Origin: Diaphorobacter caeni
Lineage (GTDB): Bacteria > Pseudomonadota > Gammaproteobacteria > Burkholderiales > Burkholderiaceae_C
DNA: 64,000 nucleotides
Assembly: GCF_015354245.1 (NCBI RefSeq)
Contig: NZ_JADKYZ010000001.1
Coordinates: forward strand, 186,001-250,000
Direction of reading: 5' to 3'
Below, in pieces: positions 33,893 through 43,177 of the stretch; within the stretch, counting starts at the first letter, position 1; each line of letters starts with the position of its first letter. The notes below the pieces were generated by a model. The model made no database searches. It was not told the origin of the DNA and saw only the letters and a list, made by a program, of their open reading frames with translations. A program made the translations under genes and the position numbers.

Positions 33893-34729
33893 TCAATAGG
33901 TGCTTCGTGCGATCGTGCCGTCACCGCCGCTTGGGCGAAAGCGTGCGGCGCAGCCGTCGGCGGCCTCGCGCAGCAGCACCATGTCGAGCGCCACGGCCAC
34001 GAACAGCGCGCCGAGCGCGAGGCATTCGCGTGCACGTTCCTCATTGACCTGCAGGATGCCGGGCGCCTTGCCGGTGGCGCGGATGCGGCGGATGGCGTCA
34101 TCGATGGCGGCGCGCACTTCAGGGTGGTTGGGCTGGCCGGGGTGCCCCATGCTGGCCGAGAGGTCGGACGGGCCGATGAAGATGCCGTCCACCCCATCGA
34201 CCGCCGCGATGGCCTCGATCTGGGCGAGCGCCTCCTTGGTCTCCACCTGCACGAGCAGGCACAGCTCTTTTTCTGCATCGCGGATGTAGTGGGCGTCACG
34301 TCCGAAGTTGGAGGCGCGCACCGATCCGCCGAGGCCGCGCACGCCGTTGGGGGCGTAGCGGATGGCGTTCACCGCTGCCTTTGCTTCTTCGGCGTTCTGC
34401 ACGAAGGGGATCAGCAGGGTCTGTGCGCCGATGTCGAGGTAGCGCTTGATGAGGACGTGGTCGTTCCAGGCGGGGCGGATGACGGCGTGGGTGGTCTTTC
34501 TCTGGTCCTGTTGCTGTTGTTGTTGCTGTGCCGTTGCGGCGGCTACGGCCTGCAGATGGGGGACCATCAGCGGGACGTCGTTGGGGGAGTGCTCCGTGTC
34601 GAGGAGGATCCAGTCGAAGCCTGAGCCTGCGAGGAGTTCTGCCACCAGCGGCGAGGCCAGCGTGGACCAGATGCCTATTTGTTGCTGGCCTGCGGCGAGG
34701 GCTTGTTTGAAGGGGTTGGGAGTGGGCAT
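33893..34729 (-). CDS. HpcH/HpaI family aldolase
   Basis: A class II (metal-dependent) aldolase of 278 residues, in the family cleaving 4-hydroxy-2-keto acids to pyruvate and an aldehyde. Visible motifs: FDWILLDTEHSPND, AVIRPAWND, the metal-ligand Glu in LLVQVETKEAL, and VDGIFIGPSDLSASMGHPG with the metal-ligand Asp. An unusual run of seven glutamines (ATAQQQQQQQDQRK) is inserted between the DTEHSPND strand and the AVIRP strand. The C-terminus beyond ALDMVLLREAAD is Arg/Gly-rich. The neighbour downstream is the phosphoesterase, with no obvious pathway link. Confidence 0.9.
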   Translation of the reverse strand: MPTPNPFKQALAAGQQQIGIWSTLASPLVAELLAGSGFDWILLDTEHSPNDVPLMVPHLQAVAAATAQQQQQQQDQRKTTHAVIRPAWNDHVLIKRYLDIGAQTLLIPFVQNAEEAKAAVNAIRYAPNGVRGLGGSVRASNFGRDAHYIRDAEKELCLLVQVETKEALAQIEAIAAVDGVDGIFIGPSDLSASMGHPGQPNHPEVRAAIDDAIRRIRATGKAPGILQVNEERARECLALGALFVAVALDMVLLREAADGCAARFRPSGGDGTIARSTY

Positions 34730-34785
34730 TTGTTTGTCTCCTTCTGCTTCTTGCTCGGCTTCGGCTGGGTGGTTTTGTTCAGAGG

Positions 34786-34975
34786 CCGGGAGTTCCGCCC
34801 GGCGGCGGAATCACTTTTTGCTTGCGCGCAAAAAGTAACCCAAAACGCGCTTTTCAATACCCGCGGCAGAACTCACTTTGCGACGGCGTCGCTCCGTTCG
34901 GACAACCGCCGCGAGCTAGAGGTTAATTCGGAGGAGTGGTCGGCACTTCGCTTCGCTCGTGCCGATGCGCCGGTC
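34786..34975. repeat. Probable extragenic repeat element with a palindromic core
   Basis: Between the aldolase and dehydrogenase genes there is a noncoding block with a perfect hairpin: ACTTTTTGC (34813-34821), six-base loop, GCAAAAAGT (34828-34836). The following text (GCGACGGCGTCGCTCCG around 34877-34893) resembles extragenic repeats I recall from Comamonadaceae genomes. The palindrome is seen directly; repeat status needs other copies, and I see none in this window. Confidence 0.4.
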
Positions 34976-34981
34976 AATCAA

Positions 34982-35830
34982 TCAGTACTTGTACACGCCT
35001 TGACCCGTCTTGCGGCCCAGGCGGCCTGCCGCGACCATTTCCTTGAGCAGGGGGCAGGGGCGGTACTTGCTGTCGCCGAATTCTTCGAGGTACACGTCCA
35101 TCACAGCCAGGCAGACGTCGAGGCCGATCATGTCGGCGAGCGCCAGTGGGCCGATGGGCTGGTTGCAGCCGAGCTTCATGCCGGCGTCGATGTCTTCGGC
35201 GGTGGCGGAGCCTTCTGCGAGCACGAAGAAGGCTTCGTTGATCATGGGCACCAGAATGCGGTTGACGACGAAGCCGGGGGCGTTCTTCACGGTGATCGGG
35301 CTCTTGCCGAGGCGCTCGGACAGGGTCTTCACGGCTGCATGGGTGTCGTCGGAGGTCTGCAGACCGCGGATGATTTCGACCAGCGCCATCATCGGCACGG
35401 GGTTGAAGAAGTGCATGCCGATGAAGCGGTCGGCGCGGCTCGTCACGGCGGCGAGCTTGGTGATCGAGATCGACGAGGTGTTCGATGCGAGGATCACTTC
35501 GGGTGCGAGCAGGGCGTCGACCTGCTTGAGGATCTTGACCTTGAGGTCGAAGTTTTCGGTCGCGGCCTCGATCACGATCTGTGCGGCCTTGAGGTCGTCG
35601 TAGTTGGTCGAACCCTTGATGCGTGCGAGCGCCGCGGCCTTGTCGGCTTCCGAGATCTTTTCCTTCTTGATCAGGCGGTCGAGACTGCCGGCCACGGTGG
35701 CGATGCCCTTTTGCACGGCCGCGTCGGAGATGTCCACCATCACCACGTTGATGCCGGAAACCGCACACGCCTGCGCAATGCCATTGCCCATCGTGCCAGC
35801 GCCAATGATGCCCACGGTAGAAATCGTCAT
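34982..35830 (-). CDS. 3-hydroxybutyryl-CoA / 3-hydroxyacyl-CoA dehydrogenase
   Basis: NAD-dependent oxidation of a 3-hydroxyacyl-CoA to the 3-ketoacyl-CoA, in beta-oxidation, phenylacetate or PHB/butyrate routes. The 282-residue single-domain enzyme has VGIIGAGTMGNGIAQA (NAD loop), ASNTSSISIT, the catalytic His in GMHFFNPVPMM, and NAPGFVVNRI plus DxGMKLGCNQPIGPLALAD in the C-terminal helical domain. ATG 35830 gives the normal start MTISTVGIIG; an in-frame extension upstream is noncoding. It is divergent from the GMC oxidoreductase gene with 141 bases between. Confidence 0.95.
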   Translation of the reverse strand: MTISTVGIIGAGTMGNGIAQACAVSGINVVMVDISDAAVQKGIATVAGSLDRLIKKEKISEADKAAALARIKGSTNYDDLKAAQIVIEAATENFDLKVKILKQVDALLAPEVILASNTSSISITKLAAVTSRADRFIGMHFFNPVPMMALVEIIRGLQTSDDTHAAVKTLSERLGKSPITVKNAPGFVVNRILVPMINEAFFVLAEGSATAEDIDAGMKLGCNQPIGPLALADMIGLDVCLAVMDVYLEEFGDSKYRPCPLLKEMVAAGRLGRKTGQGVYKY

Positions 35831-35971
35831 ATAAAGTCTGCCTTGTAGAGAAAAAAGAAAATGGGTTGGTAGGTAGGGTAAGTCGGTGGCCGCGCGCAAT
35901 GCTGCGGCGCAACCATACATGGTATCGACAAAAAAGCGCAGGCACGCTTTTTCAACGGAGACGGGTGTCAC

Positions 35972-37564
35972 ATGTTCGACTACATCGTGGTGGGTGGCGG
36001 ATCGGCCGGCTCGGTGCTCGCGGGGCGTCTGAGCGAGGATCCTCAGGTGCGCGTCTGCCTGATCGAGGCGGGAGGACACGACGCCAGCGTGTTGATTCAC
36101 TGCCCCGCGGGCCTTGCAGTCATGGCCAGGACCGGTGTCAACAACTGGAAGCTGTCGACCACGCCGCAGGCCGGACTGGGCGGGAGGCGCGGGTATCAGC
36201 CGCGTGGCAAGACGCTGGGCGGCTCCAGTTCCATCAACGCGATGATCTACGCGCGCGGACATGCGAGCGACTATGACCACTGGGCCGCACAGGGCAACGC
36301 GGGCTGGGGCTGGAGCGATGTGCTGCCGTACTTCAAGCGCTCCGAGAACAACGAGCGCGGCGCGGACGCGCTGCATGGCGCGGGAGGGCCGCTCAACGTG
36401 GCCGATCTGCGCAGTCCGAATCCACTGAGCCATGCCTTTGTGGATGCCTGCGTTCAGGCCGGGCACACCCACAACCACGATTTCAACGGGCCCGAGTTCG
36501 AAGGCGTGGGGCTGTACCAGGTCACGCACAGGAACGGCGAACGCTTCAGTGCCGCCAAGGCCTATCTCACGCCGCATCTCTCGCGCCCCAACCTGCAGGT
36601 GGTGACGGGCGCGCAGGTCACACGCATTCTCATGGAAGGCAAGCGCGCGGTGGGCGTGCAGTATTTCAAGGGCGGCGCACTGCATTCCGAGCGTGCCACG
36701 CGCGAGGTGCTGCTCAGTGCGGGCGCGCTGCTGTCACCGCAGATACTGATGCTTTCGGGCATAGGCAATGGCGCGGATCTGCAGAAGCTCGGCATCGGCG
36801 TCGTGCACGATCTGCCGGGCGTCGGCGAGCATCTGCACGATCATCCCGACGTGGTGACCGTGGTCGACGGTGCGCAGCTCACCGACTCGTTTGGTCTGTC
36901 GCTCAAGGGCGCGAGCAATGCGGTGCGCGGCATGTTCGAGTGGAATTCTCGGCGCACCGGCATGCTGACCACCAACTTCGCCGAAGCGGGCGGCTTCATC
37001 AAGAGCAGCGAGAGCGAGGCCGTGCCCGATCTGCAGCTGCACTTCGTCGTCGGCAAGCTGCTCGACCATGGCCGCAAGATGGTCTGGGGGCATGGCTACT
37101 CCTGCCATGTCTGTCTGCTCCAGCCCAGAAGCAGAGGCCGCGTCACGCTCGCCAGCGCCGATGCGCTCGCCGCGCCGCTGATCGATCCTGCGTTCTTCGC
37201 CGACCCCGAGGACATGCGGAAAATGATCGGCGCGGTGAAAACCATGCGCCGGATTCTGATGCAGCCGGCGCTCGCGAACCTTGGCGGCAAGGAGCTGGAG
37301 CATTCCGCAAATGCGCAAAGCGACGAGCAGATCGCCGAGTACATCCGCGACTATGCGGACACCATCTATCACCCGGTCGGAAGCTGCCGCATGGGGGCGG
37401 GGCCTCTGGACGTGGTCGACGCCGAACTGCGGGTGCATGGCGTGCAGGGACTGCGGGTGGTCGATGCGTCGATCATGCCCCGGGTGGTGAGCGGTAACAC
37501 GAACGCTCCCGTGATCATGATCGCGGAGAAGGCGGTGGATTTGATCCGCTCTTCCGTGCCTTGA
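35972..37564 (+). CDS. GMC-family FAD-dependent oxidoreductase (alcohol/choline dehydrogenase type)
   Basis: A 530-residue flavoenzyme oxidising an alcohol to an aldehyde. The FAD-binding start [21 protein letters not shown], the GMC signature 1 region [16 protein letters not shown], signature 2 [17 protein letters not shown], the active-site His in [10 protein letters not shown], and the closing [17 protein letters not shown] are all present. Closest in style to AlkJ/BetA-like quinone-coupled dehydrogenases. It begins at ATG 35972. A terminator follows at 37630. Confidence 0.93.
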   Translation: MFDYIVVGGGSAGSVLAGRLSEDPQVRVCLIEAGGHDASVLIHCPAGLAVMARTGVNNWKLSTTPQAGLGGRRGYQPRGKTLGGSSSINAMIYARGHASDYDHWAAQGNAGWGWSDVLPYFKRSENNERGADALHGAGGPLNVADLRSPNPLSHAFVDACVQAGHTHNHDFNGPEFEGVGLYQVTHRNGERFSAAKAYLTPHLSRPNLQVVTGAQVTRILMEGKRAVGVQYFKGGALHSERATREVLLSAGALLSPQILMLSGIGNGADLQKLGIGVVHDLPGVGEHLHDHPDVVTVVDGAQLTDSFGLSLKGASNAVRGMFEWNSRRTGMLTTNFAEAGGFIKSSESEAVPDLQLHFVVGKLLDHGRKMVWGHGYSCHVCLLQPRSRGRVTLASADALAAPLIDPAFFADPEDMRKMIGAVKTMRRILMQPALANLGGKELEHSANAQSDEQIAEYIRDYADTIYHPVGSCRMGAGPLDVVDAELRVHGVQGLRVVDASIMPRVVSGNTNAPVIMIAEKAVDLIRSSVP

Positions 37565-37629
37565 CGCTCTCGCCTGCGGGGCATCGGAGCGCGGGAAGCG
37601 TGACGTGACAGGACGAGGAGAAAGCATGG

Positions 37630-37656
37630 CCACGCATGCGTGGAGTTTTTTCTTTT
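37630..37656 (+). terminator. Intrinsic terminator after the GMC oxidoreductase gene
   Basis: CCACGCATGCGTGG (37630-37643) is a perfect palindrome able to form a five-base stem with a CATG loop, followed by AGTTTTTTCTTTT. It lies 66 bases after the stop codon. Confidence 0.7.
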
Positions 37657-37728
37657 AATGAATCTTTAGGATTTGCTTAAGCGCTTTTTAGCAGCGCAAA
37701 TCATGGTCCGTTTCTAGACTTTGAACCC

Positions 37729-37761
37729 GCCGGCAAACCGTGATTTCAACGGGGTTGCCGG
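37729..37761 (+). promoter_or_regulatory. Hairpin in the leader of the hemerythrin gene
   Basis: CCGGCAA (37730-37736) pairs with TTGCCGG (37755-37761), extended inside by CCG/CGG with a small bulge. It ends 33 bases before the hemerythrin start codon and has no T-run, so a leader structure or operator is more likely than a terminator. Confidence 0.4.
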
Positions 37762-37794
37762 TCCATTCCAACGTTCAATATCAGGACAACGACC

Positions 37795-38523
37795 ATGCGA
37801 TTCAGTACCGAAGAAACAGGACAGGCGCTTACCCAGGAGACGGCCGACGCAGCACCGCGTGCGGACATTTACGTGATCATCCACAAGGCCCTGCGTGCCT
37901 ACATGAGCGACATGCTGGTCGCGTTGGGACGCATGGACGCGCACGACGACGCCGAAGTGCGGACGGTGTGCGCGGAGCTGCATGGGCTGCTGGATTTCTG
38001 CAGCTCCCATGTGACGCATGAGAACGAGTTCGTGCACAAGGCGATGCAGGCGCGCGTACCGGGCAGCAGCGAGAAGATCGCGCAGGAGCATGTCGAGCAT
38101 GTGCAGGCGATTGCCATGCTCCATGAAGAGGCCCGCGCACTCCCGCAGCAACCGAAGGGCCGCCGTGGTGCGGCGGCGCTGGCGCTGTATCGACGCTTTG
38201 CGCTGTTCGTGGCGCACAATTTTGAACACATGCACTACGAGGAAACGGTGCACAACCTGGTGCTGTGGAGGCACTACAGCGACGCTGAAATCCAGCAGGT
38301 GGAAGCGGCATTGGTCGCCACCATCGGGCCGGAGGAAAGCATGCTGTGCTTGCGGTGGATGATTCCCAGCGTCAACGCGGACGAGCGCACGCTGATGCTC
38401 GATGACGTGCGCGACAAGGCGCCGCCGCCAGTCTTCGCAGCGGCGATGGACCTCGCGCGCGAGCACCTGCGGGCGCGGGACTGGACTCGGTTGCAGGGTG
38501 ATCTGTTGGGCGTGCCCGCGTGA
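37795..38523 (+). CDS. Hemerythrin-domain protein
   Basis: A 242-residue four-helix protein of the HHE/hemerythrin type. Metal-ligand candidates are spaced as in that fold: IIHKALRAYM, SHVTHENEFVH, EHVEHVQAI and NFEHMHYEE. It probably carries a non-haem di-iron centre binding oxygen or nitric oxide, or acting in iron/redox stress. No membrane or signal segment. The C-terminal 60 residues (WMIPSVNADERTLML) lie outside the core. It converges with the PNPOx-GAF gene (30 bases between stops). Confidence 0.87.
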   Translation: MRFSTEETGQALTQETADAAPRADIYVIIHKALRAYMSDMLVALGRMDAHDDAEVRTVCAELHGLLDFCSSHVTHENEFVHKAMQARVPGSSEKIAQEHVEHVQAIAMLHEEARALPQQPKGRRGAAALALYRRFALFVAHNFEHMHYEETVHNLVLWRHYSDAEIQQVEAALVATIGPEESMLCLRWMIPSVNADERTLMLDDVRDKAPPPVFAAAMDLAREHLRARDWTRLQGDLLGVPA

Positions 38524-38552
38524 CGGGAGCGCGGGCGGATCGCGCGGTCCGC

Positions 38553-39908
38553 TCAAGCGGCGATGAGGTGCACCGAACCGGCGAGCACCAGTCGCATGCG
38601 GCCGCGTCCCGTCTTCTGGAGCTGGATGGCACCGTCGCTTTCCTGAAGGCGGCGCTGGAGCAGCAGCAGCCGTGCTTCAAGATTGTCGGCCACGTCGGGC
38701 AGGCGCAACGCGGGGTCCAGCCGCAGCTCGCGATTGGAAAAATCCACGCGAGCGCTGCTTTCGTGGTCGCGCAGCAGTTTCCAGAGAATCGCTCCCGCCA
38801 CGCCCTTGATGAGATAGACGTCGTTCACGAAGATGCTGCAGTTGCTGTCGAAGTACCTGACGCGCACGGGGACGCTTGGCGTGCTCGGAGGCGCTATGGC
38901 GGCAGGTGGCGCCTCAGGTGCGGTGGCGGTTTCTTCGGCGGGCTGCTGCAGCGCGTCGATGGCGGCGGCAAGATGCGCGCCCAGCGTCATCAGCGCGTCT
39001 TCTTCGAGGTAGCGGAACTGCAGATCGAAAGGGCTCTCGACGAACAGCACGCCGACGGTGCGCTGGGCGCTGATGAGCGGCACGGCAAGCTGACTGTGGG
39101 GGGCAGCCAGACCGGGATAGGGAATGCTGGGTTCGGCCTGCATCATCTCGCCGAGGCTGCTGCGGATGGTGTGGCTGTAGAGCGCAGCGTGCGTCATGTG
39201 GCTGATGCGCACCGGCGTGACTTCTCGCGCGGCCATGCCGATGACGCCTTGCCCGAGCTTGATCTCCGAGCCCACGCCAGACCTCGCATAGCCGTGGCTG
39301 GCCACGGTGTAGAGCTGTGCCGCCGCGGCGTCGAGCATCAGCACCATCGAGTGCGCGATCGACAGATGCTCCTCCAGTGCCGCCAGAGTTTCCCTCAGCA
39401 GCTCAGCAAGAGTCGTGCAGCGTGTCATGCGCTGCGTGCACAGGCGCAGCGCGATCAGCAGGTCGGCGCGTGGCGGGGCGGGCGCGAGCGTCTCGCCAGG
39501 AACGGTTTCTATGCGCTCGACAGCGTAGATGTCCGAGCCCTTGAGCGCAAACACGTCGGCCATGCCGCAATGCGATGCGATGCCCGCGAGCTGCGCTTTC
39601 ATGCGCTCGAACAGCGGGCCCTGGCTTTCGGTGTGCAGGTAGCGCAGATGCAGGCGGTAGCAGCGCGCGGTGACCGGGTCCATCACCAGCACGTTGGCGA
39701 AGGGATTGACCAGTATGTTCTGCCGCGTCTTGTTGAAGAACTGGAACGACAGCGCGACATGCCCGTCGTCGACGAAGAGCACCTGCGAGATGTAGGCGAC
39801 ATTGGGCGTGCCGTCCGCCGCGCAGGTGGCGGCGATGGCGGGAATCGCGCCCTCCAGGCACGCACGGATTCCCCGCAGCGTGGGTTCGATGGTGTCCGGC
39901 TGGCTCAT
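38553..39908 (-). CDS. PNPOx-like / GAF / winged-helix three-domain sensor protein
   Basis: A 451-residue cytoplasmic protein. Residues about 1-150 resemble the pyridoxamine-phosphate-oxidase-like flavin/haem-binding split barrel (IPAIAATCAADGTPNVAYISQV). About 160-325 is a GAF sensor domain (LAELLRETLAALEEHLSI, GQGVIGMAAREVTPVRI, LAVPLISAQRTVGVLFVES). After a Pro/Ala-rich linker, about 350-451 looks like an OmpR-type winged helix (VNDVYLIKGVAGAILWKLL, LQKTGRGRMRLVLAG). This suggests a one-component redox or ligand sensor that binds DNA. Its ATG directly follows the stop of the upstream PNPOx gene. Domain calls are by eye. Confidence 0.72.
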   Translation of the reverse strand: MSQPDTIEPTLRGIRACLEGAIPAIAATCAADGTPNVAYISQVLFVDDGHVALSFQFFNKTRQNILVNPFANVLVMDPVTARCYRLHLRYLHTESQGPLFERMKAQLAGIASHCGMADVFALKGSDIYAVERIETVPGETLAPAPPRADLLIALRLCTQRMTRCTTLAELLRETLAALEEHLSIAHSMVLMLDAAAAQLYTVASHGYARSGVGSEIKLGQGVIGMAAREVTPVRISHMTHAALYSHTIRSSLGEMMQAEPSIPYPGLAAPHSQLAVPLISAQRTVGVLFVESPFDLQFRYLEEDALMTLGAHLAAAIDALQQPAEETATAPEAPPAAIAPPSTPSVPVRVRYFDSNCSIFVNDVYLIKGVAGAILWKLLRDHESSARVDFSNRELRLDPALRLPDVADNLEARLLLLQRRLQESDGAIQLQKTGRGRMRLVLAGSVHLIAA

Positions 39909-40394
39909 TCAGGCACCTTGCGTCAGCGGCAGTCCTGCGCCGGTGCCGGGGGTCTGGTTGAACGCCTGTTCGGGCGAAAACTCCACGGCAATCAGATCGT
40001 GCAGCGGCGCGCTCAACATGGCGTCCACATAGTGTGCGCCGTAGCCGACCTGCGCGATCGCCTTCTGCATTGCCAGCCGGTAGGCGAGCAGCGCGGGGGC
40101 GTCGGCATCGGTGACGCCCCGTTCGGTGGCGTGCGAGGCCTTGACCTGCACGGTGCGCTCGGAGGGCGGGTCGCTGAACACCACGGCGATCTGTCCCGTT
40201 TCGCGGATGTCGGCCAGCAGCTGGCGCGATTGGCTTGGACGCAGAAAAACCGTGATGTGCCCGCCGTCGGCGCTGATCGACGACCCCACGGCGCGCATCA
40301 GGCTGGGGCGCAGCCGCACGTCGCGCGACGCGACGATGGTGGAGACGCCACTCTGGATCAGTGCGATGTGATCGGCTTGGAGCAGGGACGGCAT
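39909..40394 (-). CDS. Pyridoxamine 5'-phosphate oxidase-like flavin-binding protein
   Basis: A 161-residue split-barrel protein: LLQADHIALIQSGVSTIVASRDVRLRPSLMRAVG, then ITVFLRPSQSRQLLADIRETGQIAVVFSDP and VQVKASHA. This pattern fits small PNPOx-family proteins that bind FMN, F420-like cofactors or haem rather than the B6 enzyme PdxH. Its stop (TGA) directly abuts the ATG of the GAF sensor gene, so the two are co-translated and probably interact. True substrate unknown. Confidence 0.75.
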   Translation of the reverse strand: MPSLLQADHIALIQSGVSTIVASRDVRLRPSLMRAVGSSISADGGHITVFLRPSQSRQLLADIRETGQIAVVFSDPPSERTVQVKASHATERGVTDADAPALLAYRLAMQKAIAQVGYGAHYVDAMLSAPLHDLIAVEFSPEQAFNQTPGTGAGLPLTQGA

Positions 40395-40581
40395 GGACGG
40401 TGCGGTGGTGAGGTGAATGGACAGTCCACCCCGCAGGCCATGCGCGGACCGCCCGCACCCCTTCAGCCGACGTCAGGGAACTTCTGCCACGTATTGTGGA
40501 AAGTTTTCCCTCTGGCCGCTGTCGAAAAACTTCAACCGATACGCAGGACCGATTGCATTTGACAAAGCGGCTGCGGCAGCA

Positions 40582-42063
40582 TCACTGGAACGCCACTTCC
40601 GCAAAGCTGCGCAGCTTGCGGCTGTGCAGGCGCTGCGAGCCGCCCTCGCGCAGAATGTCGACCGCACGCATGCCGATGCGCAGGTGCTGGTCGACGCGCT
40701 CGCGGTAGAAATGGTTGGCCATGCCGGGCAGCTTGATCTCGCCGTGCAGCGGCTTGTCGCTCACGCACAGCAGGGTTCCGTACGGCACGCGGAAGCGAAA
40801 GCCGTTGGCCGCGATGGTGGCGCTTTCCATGTCGAGCGCGACGGCGCGGCTCTGGCTGAAGCGGCGCTGGGGCATGTTGTCGGGCAGCAGCTCCCAGTTG
40901 CGGTTGTCGGTGCTGGCGACCGTGCCCGTGCGCATGATGCGCTTGAGCTGGTCTTCGGGCACCTTGGCCACATCGGCCACGGCCTGCTGGAGCGCGAGCT
41001 GGATTTCGGCCAGCGCAGGAATCGGCACCCACAGCGGCAATTCTTCGTCGAGCACATGGTCTTCGCGCACGTAGGCGTGGGCGAGCACGTAGTCGCCCAG
41101 CTGCTGGCTGTTGCGCAGTCCGGCGCAGTGGCCGAGCATCATCCAGGCATGCGGGCGCAGCACGGCGATATGGTCGGTGATGGTCTTGGCGTTGGCGGGA
41201 CCGACGCCGATGTTGACCATGGTGATGCCGCTGCCGTCTGCGCGCACCAAGTGATACGCCGGCATCTGCGGCAGGCGCGGCGGGGCGACGCCGAGTTCGT
41301 CTCCGGGCTTGGTGGCCAGGCCTTTGCGGCGCTTGACGACGTTGCCGGGCTCGATGAAGGCGATGTATTCGCTGTCTTCTTTGGCCATCTCGGCCTGGCC
41401 CAGACGCACGAATTCGTCGATGTAGAACTGGTAGTTGGTGAACAGCACGAAGTTCTGGAACCACTCGGGCTGGGTGCCGGTGTAGTGGCGCAGGCGGTGC
41501 AGCGAGTAGTCCACGCGCGGTGCGGTGAACAGCGACAGCGGCTGCGCCTCGCCCGGCTTGGCCTCCCAGGTGCCGTTGGCGATGCCGTCATCCATCGAGG
41601 ACAGGTCGGGCAGGTCGAACACGTCGCGCATCAGCGTGCGGCGCTCCTGCGTGAGCGAGCCTTCGATGTGGTCGTTTTCGGCGAACGAGAAATGGATGGG
41701 AATCGGCTGGGTGCTCAGACCCACTTCGAGCTCGACGCCATGGCTTTCGCGCAGCAGGCGGAACTGCTCCAGGTAGTAGTTGGCGAACAGGTCGGGGCGG
41801 GTCAACGTGGTTTCATATCGACCCGGACCTTCGACGAAACCGTAGGCGAACGGCGAGGGCTTGCGCGACACCGTCGTGGTCTGCATGCGCACGAAGGGGT
41901 AGTAAGCGCGTACGTGCTCCGCCGGAGTTTCCCCTGCCACAAAGCGCTGCATCGCATCGCGCAGGAGGTTGATCTGCTGTTGGTAAATGCGTTGTACCTG
42001 CGCCAGCGCGTCGGCCGGGTCGGTATGCAGCGTCGGTTCTGTGAACATGGGAATGGATGACAT
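40582..42063 (-). CDS. amn: AMP nucleosidase
   Basis: Hydrolyses AMP to adenine and ribose 5-phosphate, controlling adenylate pools. The 493-residue protein matches full-length Amn (484 aa in E. coli): an N-terminal Amn-specific domain (YYPFVRMQTTTVSRKPSPFAYGFVEGPG) and a C-terminal nucleoside-phosphorylase-like domain with ITMVNIGVGPANAKTITDH, LGHCAGLRNSQQLGDYVLAHAY and VALDMESATIAANGFRFRVPYGTLLCVSDKPLHGE. ATG 42063 (MSSIPMFTEP) is preferred over an upstream in-frame start with a Cys-rich leader that overlaps the divergent gene's region. Confidence 0.96.
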   Translation of the reverse strand: MSSIPMFTEPTLHTDPADALAQVQRIYQQQINLLRDAMQRFVAGETPAEHVRAYYPFVRMQTTTVSRKPSPFAYGFVEGPGRYETTLTRPDLFANYYLEQFRLLRESHGVELEVGLSTQPIPIHFSFAENDHIEGSLTQERRTLMRDVFDLPDLSSMDDGIANGTWEAKPGEAQPLSLFTAPRVDYSLHRLRHYTGTQPEWFQNFVLFTNYQFYIDEFVRLGQAEMAKEDSEYIAFIEPGNVVKRRKGLATKPGDELGVAPPRLPQMPAYHLVRADGSGITMVNIGVGPANAKTITDHIAVLRPHAWMMLGHCAGLRNSQQLGDYVLAHAYVREDHVLDEELPLWVPIPALAEIQLALQQAVADVAKVPEDQLKRIMRTGTVASTDNRNWELLPDNMPQRRFSQSRAVALDMESATIAANGFRFRVPYGTLLCVSDKPLHGEIKLPGMANHFYRERVDQHLRIGMRAVDILREGGSQRLHSRKLRSFAEVAFQ

Positions 42064-42146
42064 GGGCCTATTGTCCACGCCTTGGTGACATTTGCATGGA
42101 TACGTGCATTTCTGCCTGCACTTCATCGGCAAAGGGTCGGGCGCGC

Positions 42147-43133
42147 ATGGGGATAATGGCGGCCATGCCCAACGACCCTCTTGAACGCGCTTCGTCGCCA
42201 GCGCCGTCGCATGCGTCAGTTCCCGCGTGGATGACGCCTTCCACCCTGCTGCGTGCGTCCGTGGCCGTGGCCGTGCTCACCATCGTGCTGAAGACGCTGG
42301 CCTGGTGGGTGACGGGTTCGGTGGGCATGTTGTCCGACGCGCTGGAGTCCTTCGTCAATCTCGCGGGCGCGGTGTTTGCGCTCGCAATGGTGACGATCGC
42401 GCGCCGGCCCGCGGATGAAGACCATCCTTACGGGCATCACAAGGCGGAGTTCTTCTCCTCGGGCTTCGAGGGCATTCTCATCATCGGCGCGGCCATCGCG
42501 ATTCTCTGGGCGGGCGTGTCGCGGCTGCTGCAGCCGCAGCCCATCGAGCAGGTGGGCTGGGGATCCGTGCTGCTGGTGGCCAGCAGCGTGTGCAACGGCG
42601 TGCTCGCGTGGTACATGCTGCGCGCGGCGCGGGTGCACCACTCCAAGGCGCTCGAGGGAGATGCGCGGCATTTGTTCACCGACGTGTGGACCTCGGCGGG
42701 CGTGCTGGTCGGTTTGATTGCGGCGGCCCTCACAGGCTGGCACTGGATCGATCCGGTGGTCGCGATTCTGGTGGCGCTCAACATTCTGCGCGAGGGCGGC
42801 TCCATGCTGTGGGAGTCTTCGCAGGGCCTGATGGACGAGGCTTTGCCGCCCGATCAGTTGCATGGCGTGGAGCAGGTACTCGCACGTTACGGAGAGCAAA
42901 GCGGCGGAGAGGCACGTTTCGACAGTCTGATATCCCGCCGAGCAGGAAGCCGTAACTTCGTGGACGTGCACATGCATGTGCCCGCCGAATGGACGCTTGG
43001 CCGCGCCGCGCAGCTGCGCACTGATGTGGAAGCGGCGCTGATGCAGGCCGTTCCGAACCTGCGCGCGACCATCGAAATCCTGCCGCTGGGGCAGGCCACC
43101 GTCTTTGAGACGGTGGCGTCGCGGGGCGAGTGA
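42147..43133 (+). CDS. Cation diffusion facilitator (FieF-like divalent metal efflux)
   Basis: A 328-residue metal/proton antiporter exporting Fe(II), Zn(II) or similar ions. It has about six membrane helices with the metal-site pattern MLSDALESFVNLAG in helix II and DARHLFTDVWTSAGVL in helix V (the paired His/Asp site), plus the HPYGHHKAEFFSSGFEG loop. The cytoplasmic C-terminal domain (DVHMHVPAEWTLGRAAQLRTDVE) is the dimerising ferredoxin-like fold. Start uncertain: ATG 42147, 42156 and 42165 are all possible. It is divergent from amn with under 100 bases between them. Confidence 0.92.
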   Translation: MGIMAAMPNDPLERASSPAPSHASVPAWMTPSTLLRASVAVAVLTIVLKTLAWWVTGSVGMLSDALESFVNLAGAVFALAMVTIARRPADEDHPYGHHKAEFFSSGFEGILIIGAAIAILWAGVSRLLQPQPIEQVGWGSVLLVASSVCNGVLAWYMLRAARVHHSKALEGDARHLFTDVWTSAGVLVGLIAAALTGWHWIDPVVAILVALNILREGGSMLWESSQGLMDEALPPDQLHGVEQVLARYGEQSGGEARFDSLISRRAGSRNFVDVHMHVPAEWTLGRAAQLRTDVEAALMQAVPNLRATIEILPLGQATVFETVASRGE

Positions 43134-43177
43134 ATTCCTGGGGATTCGTGTTGAATTGAAATGACAAGGACAGTGAA

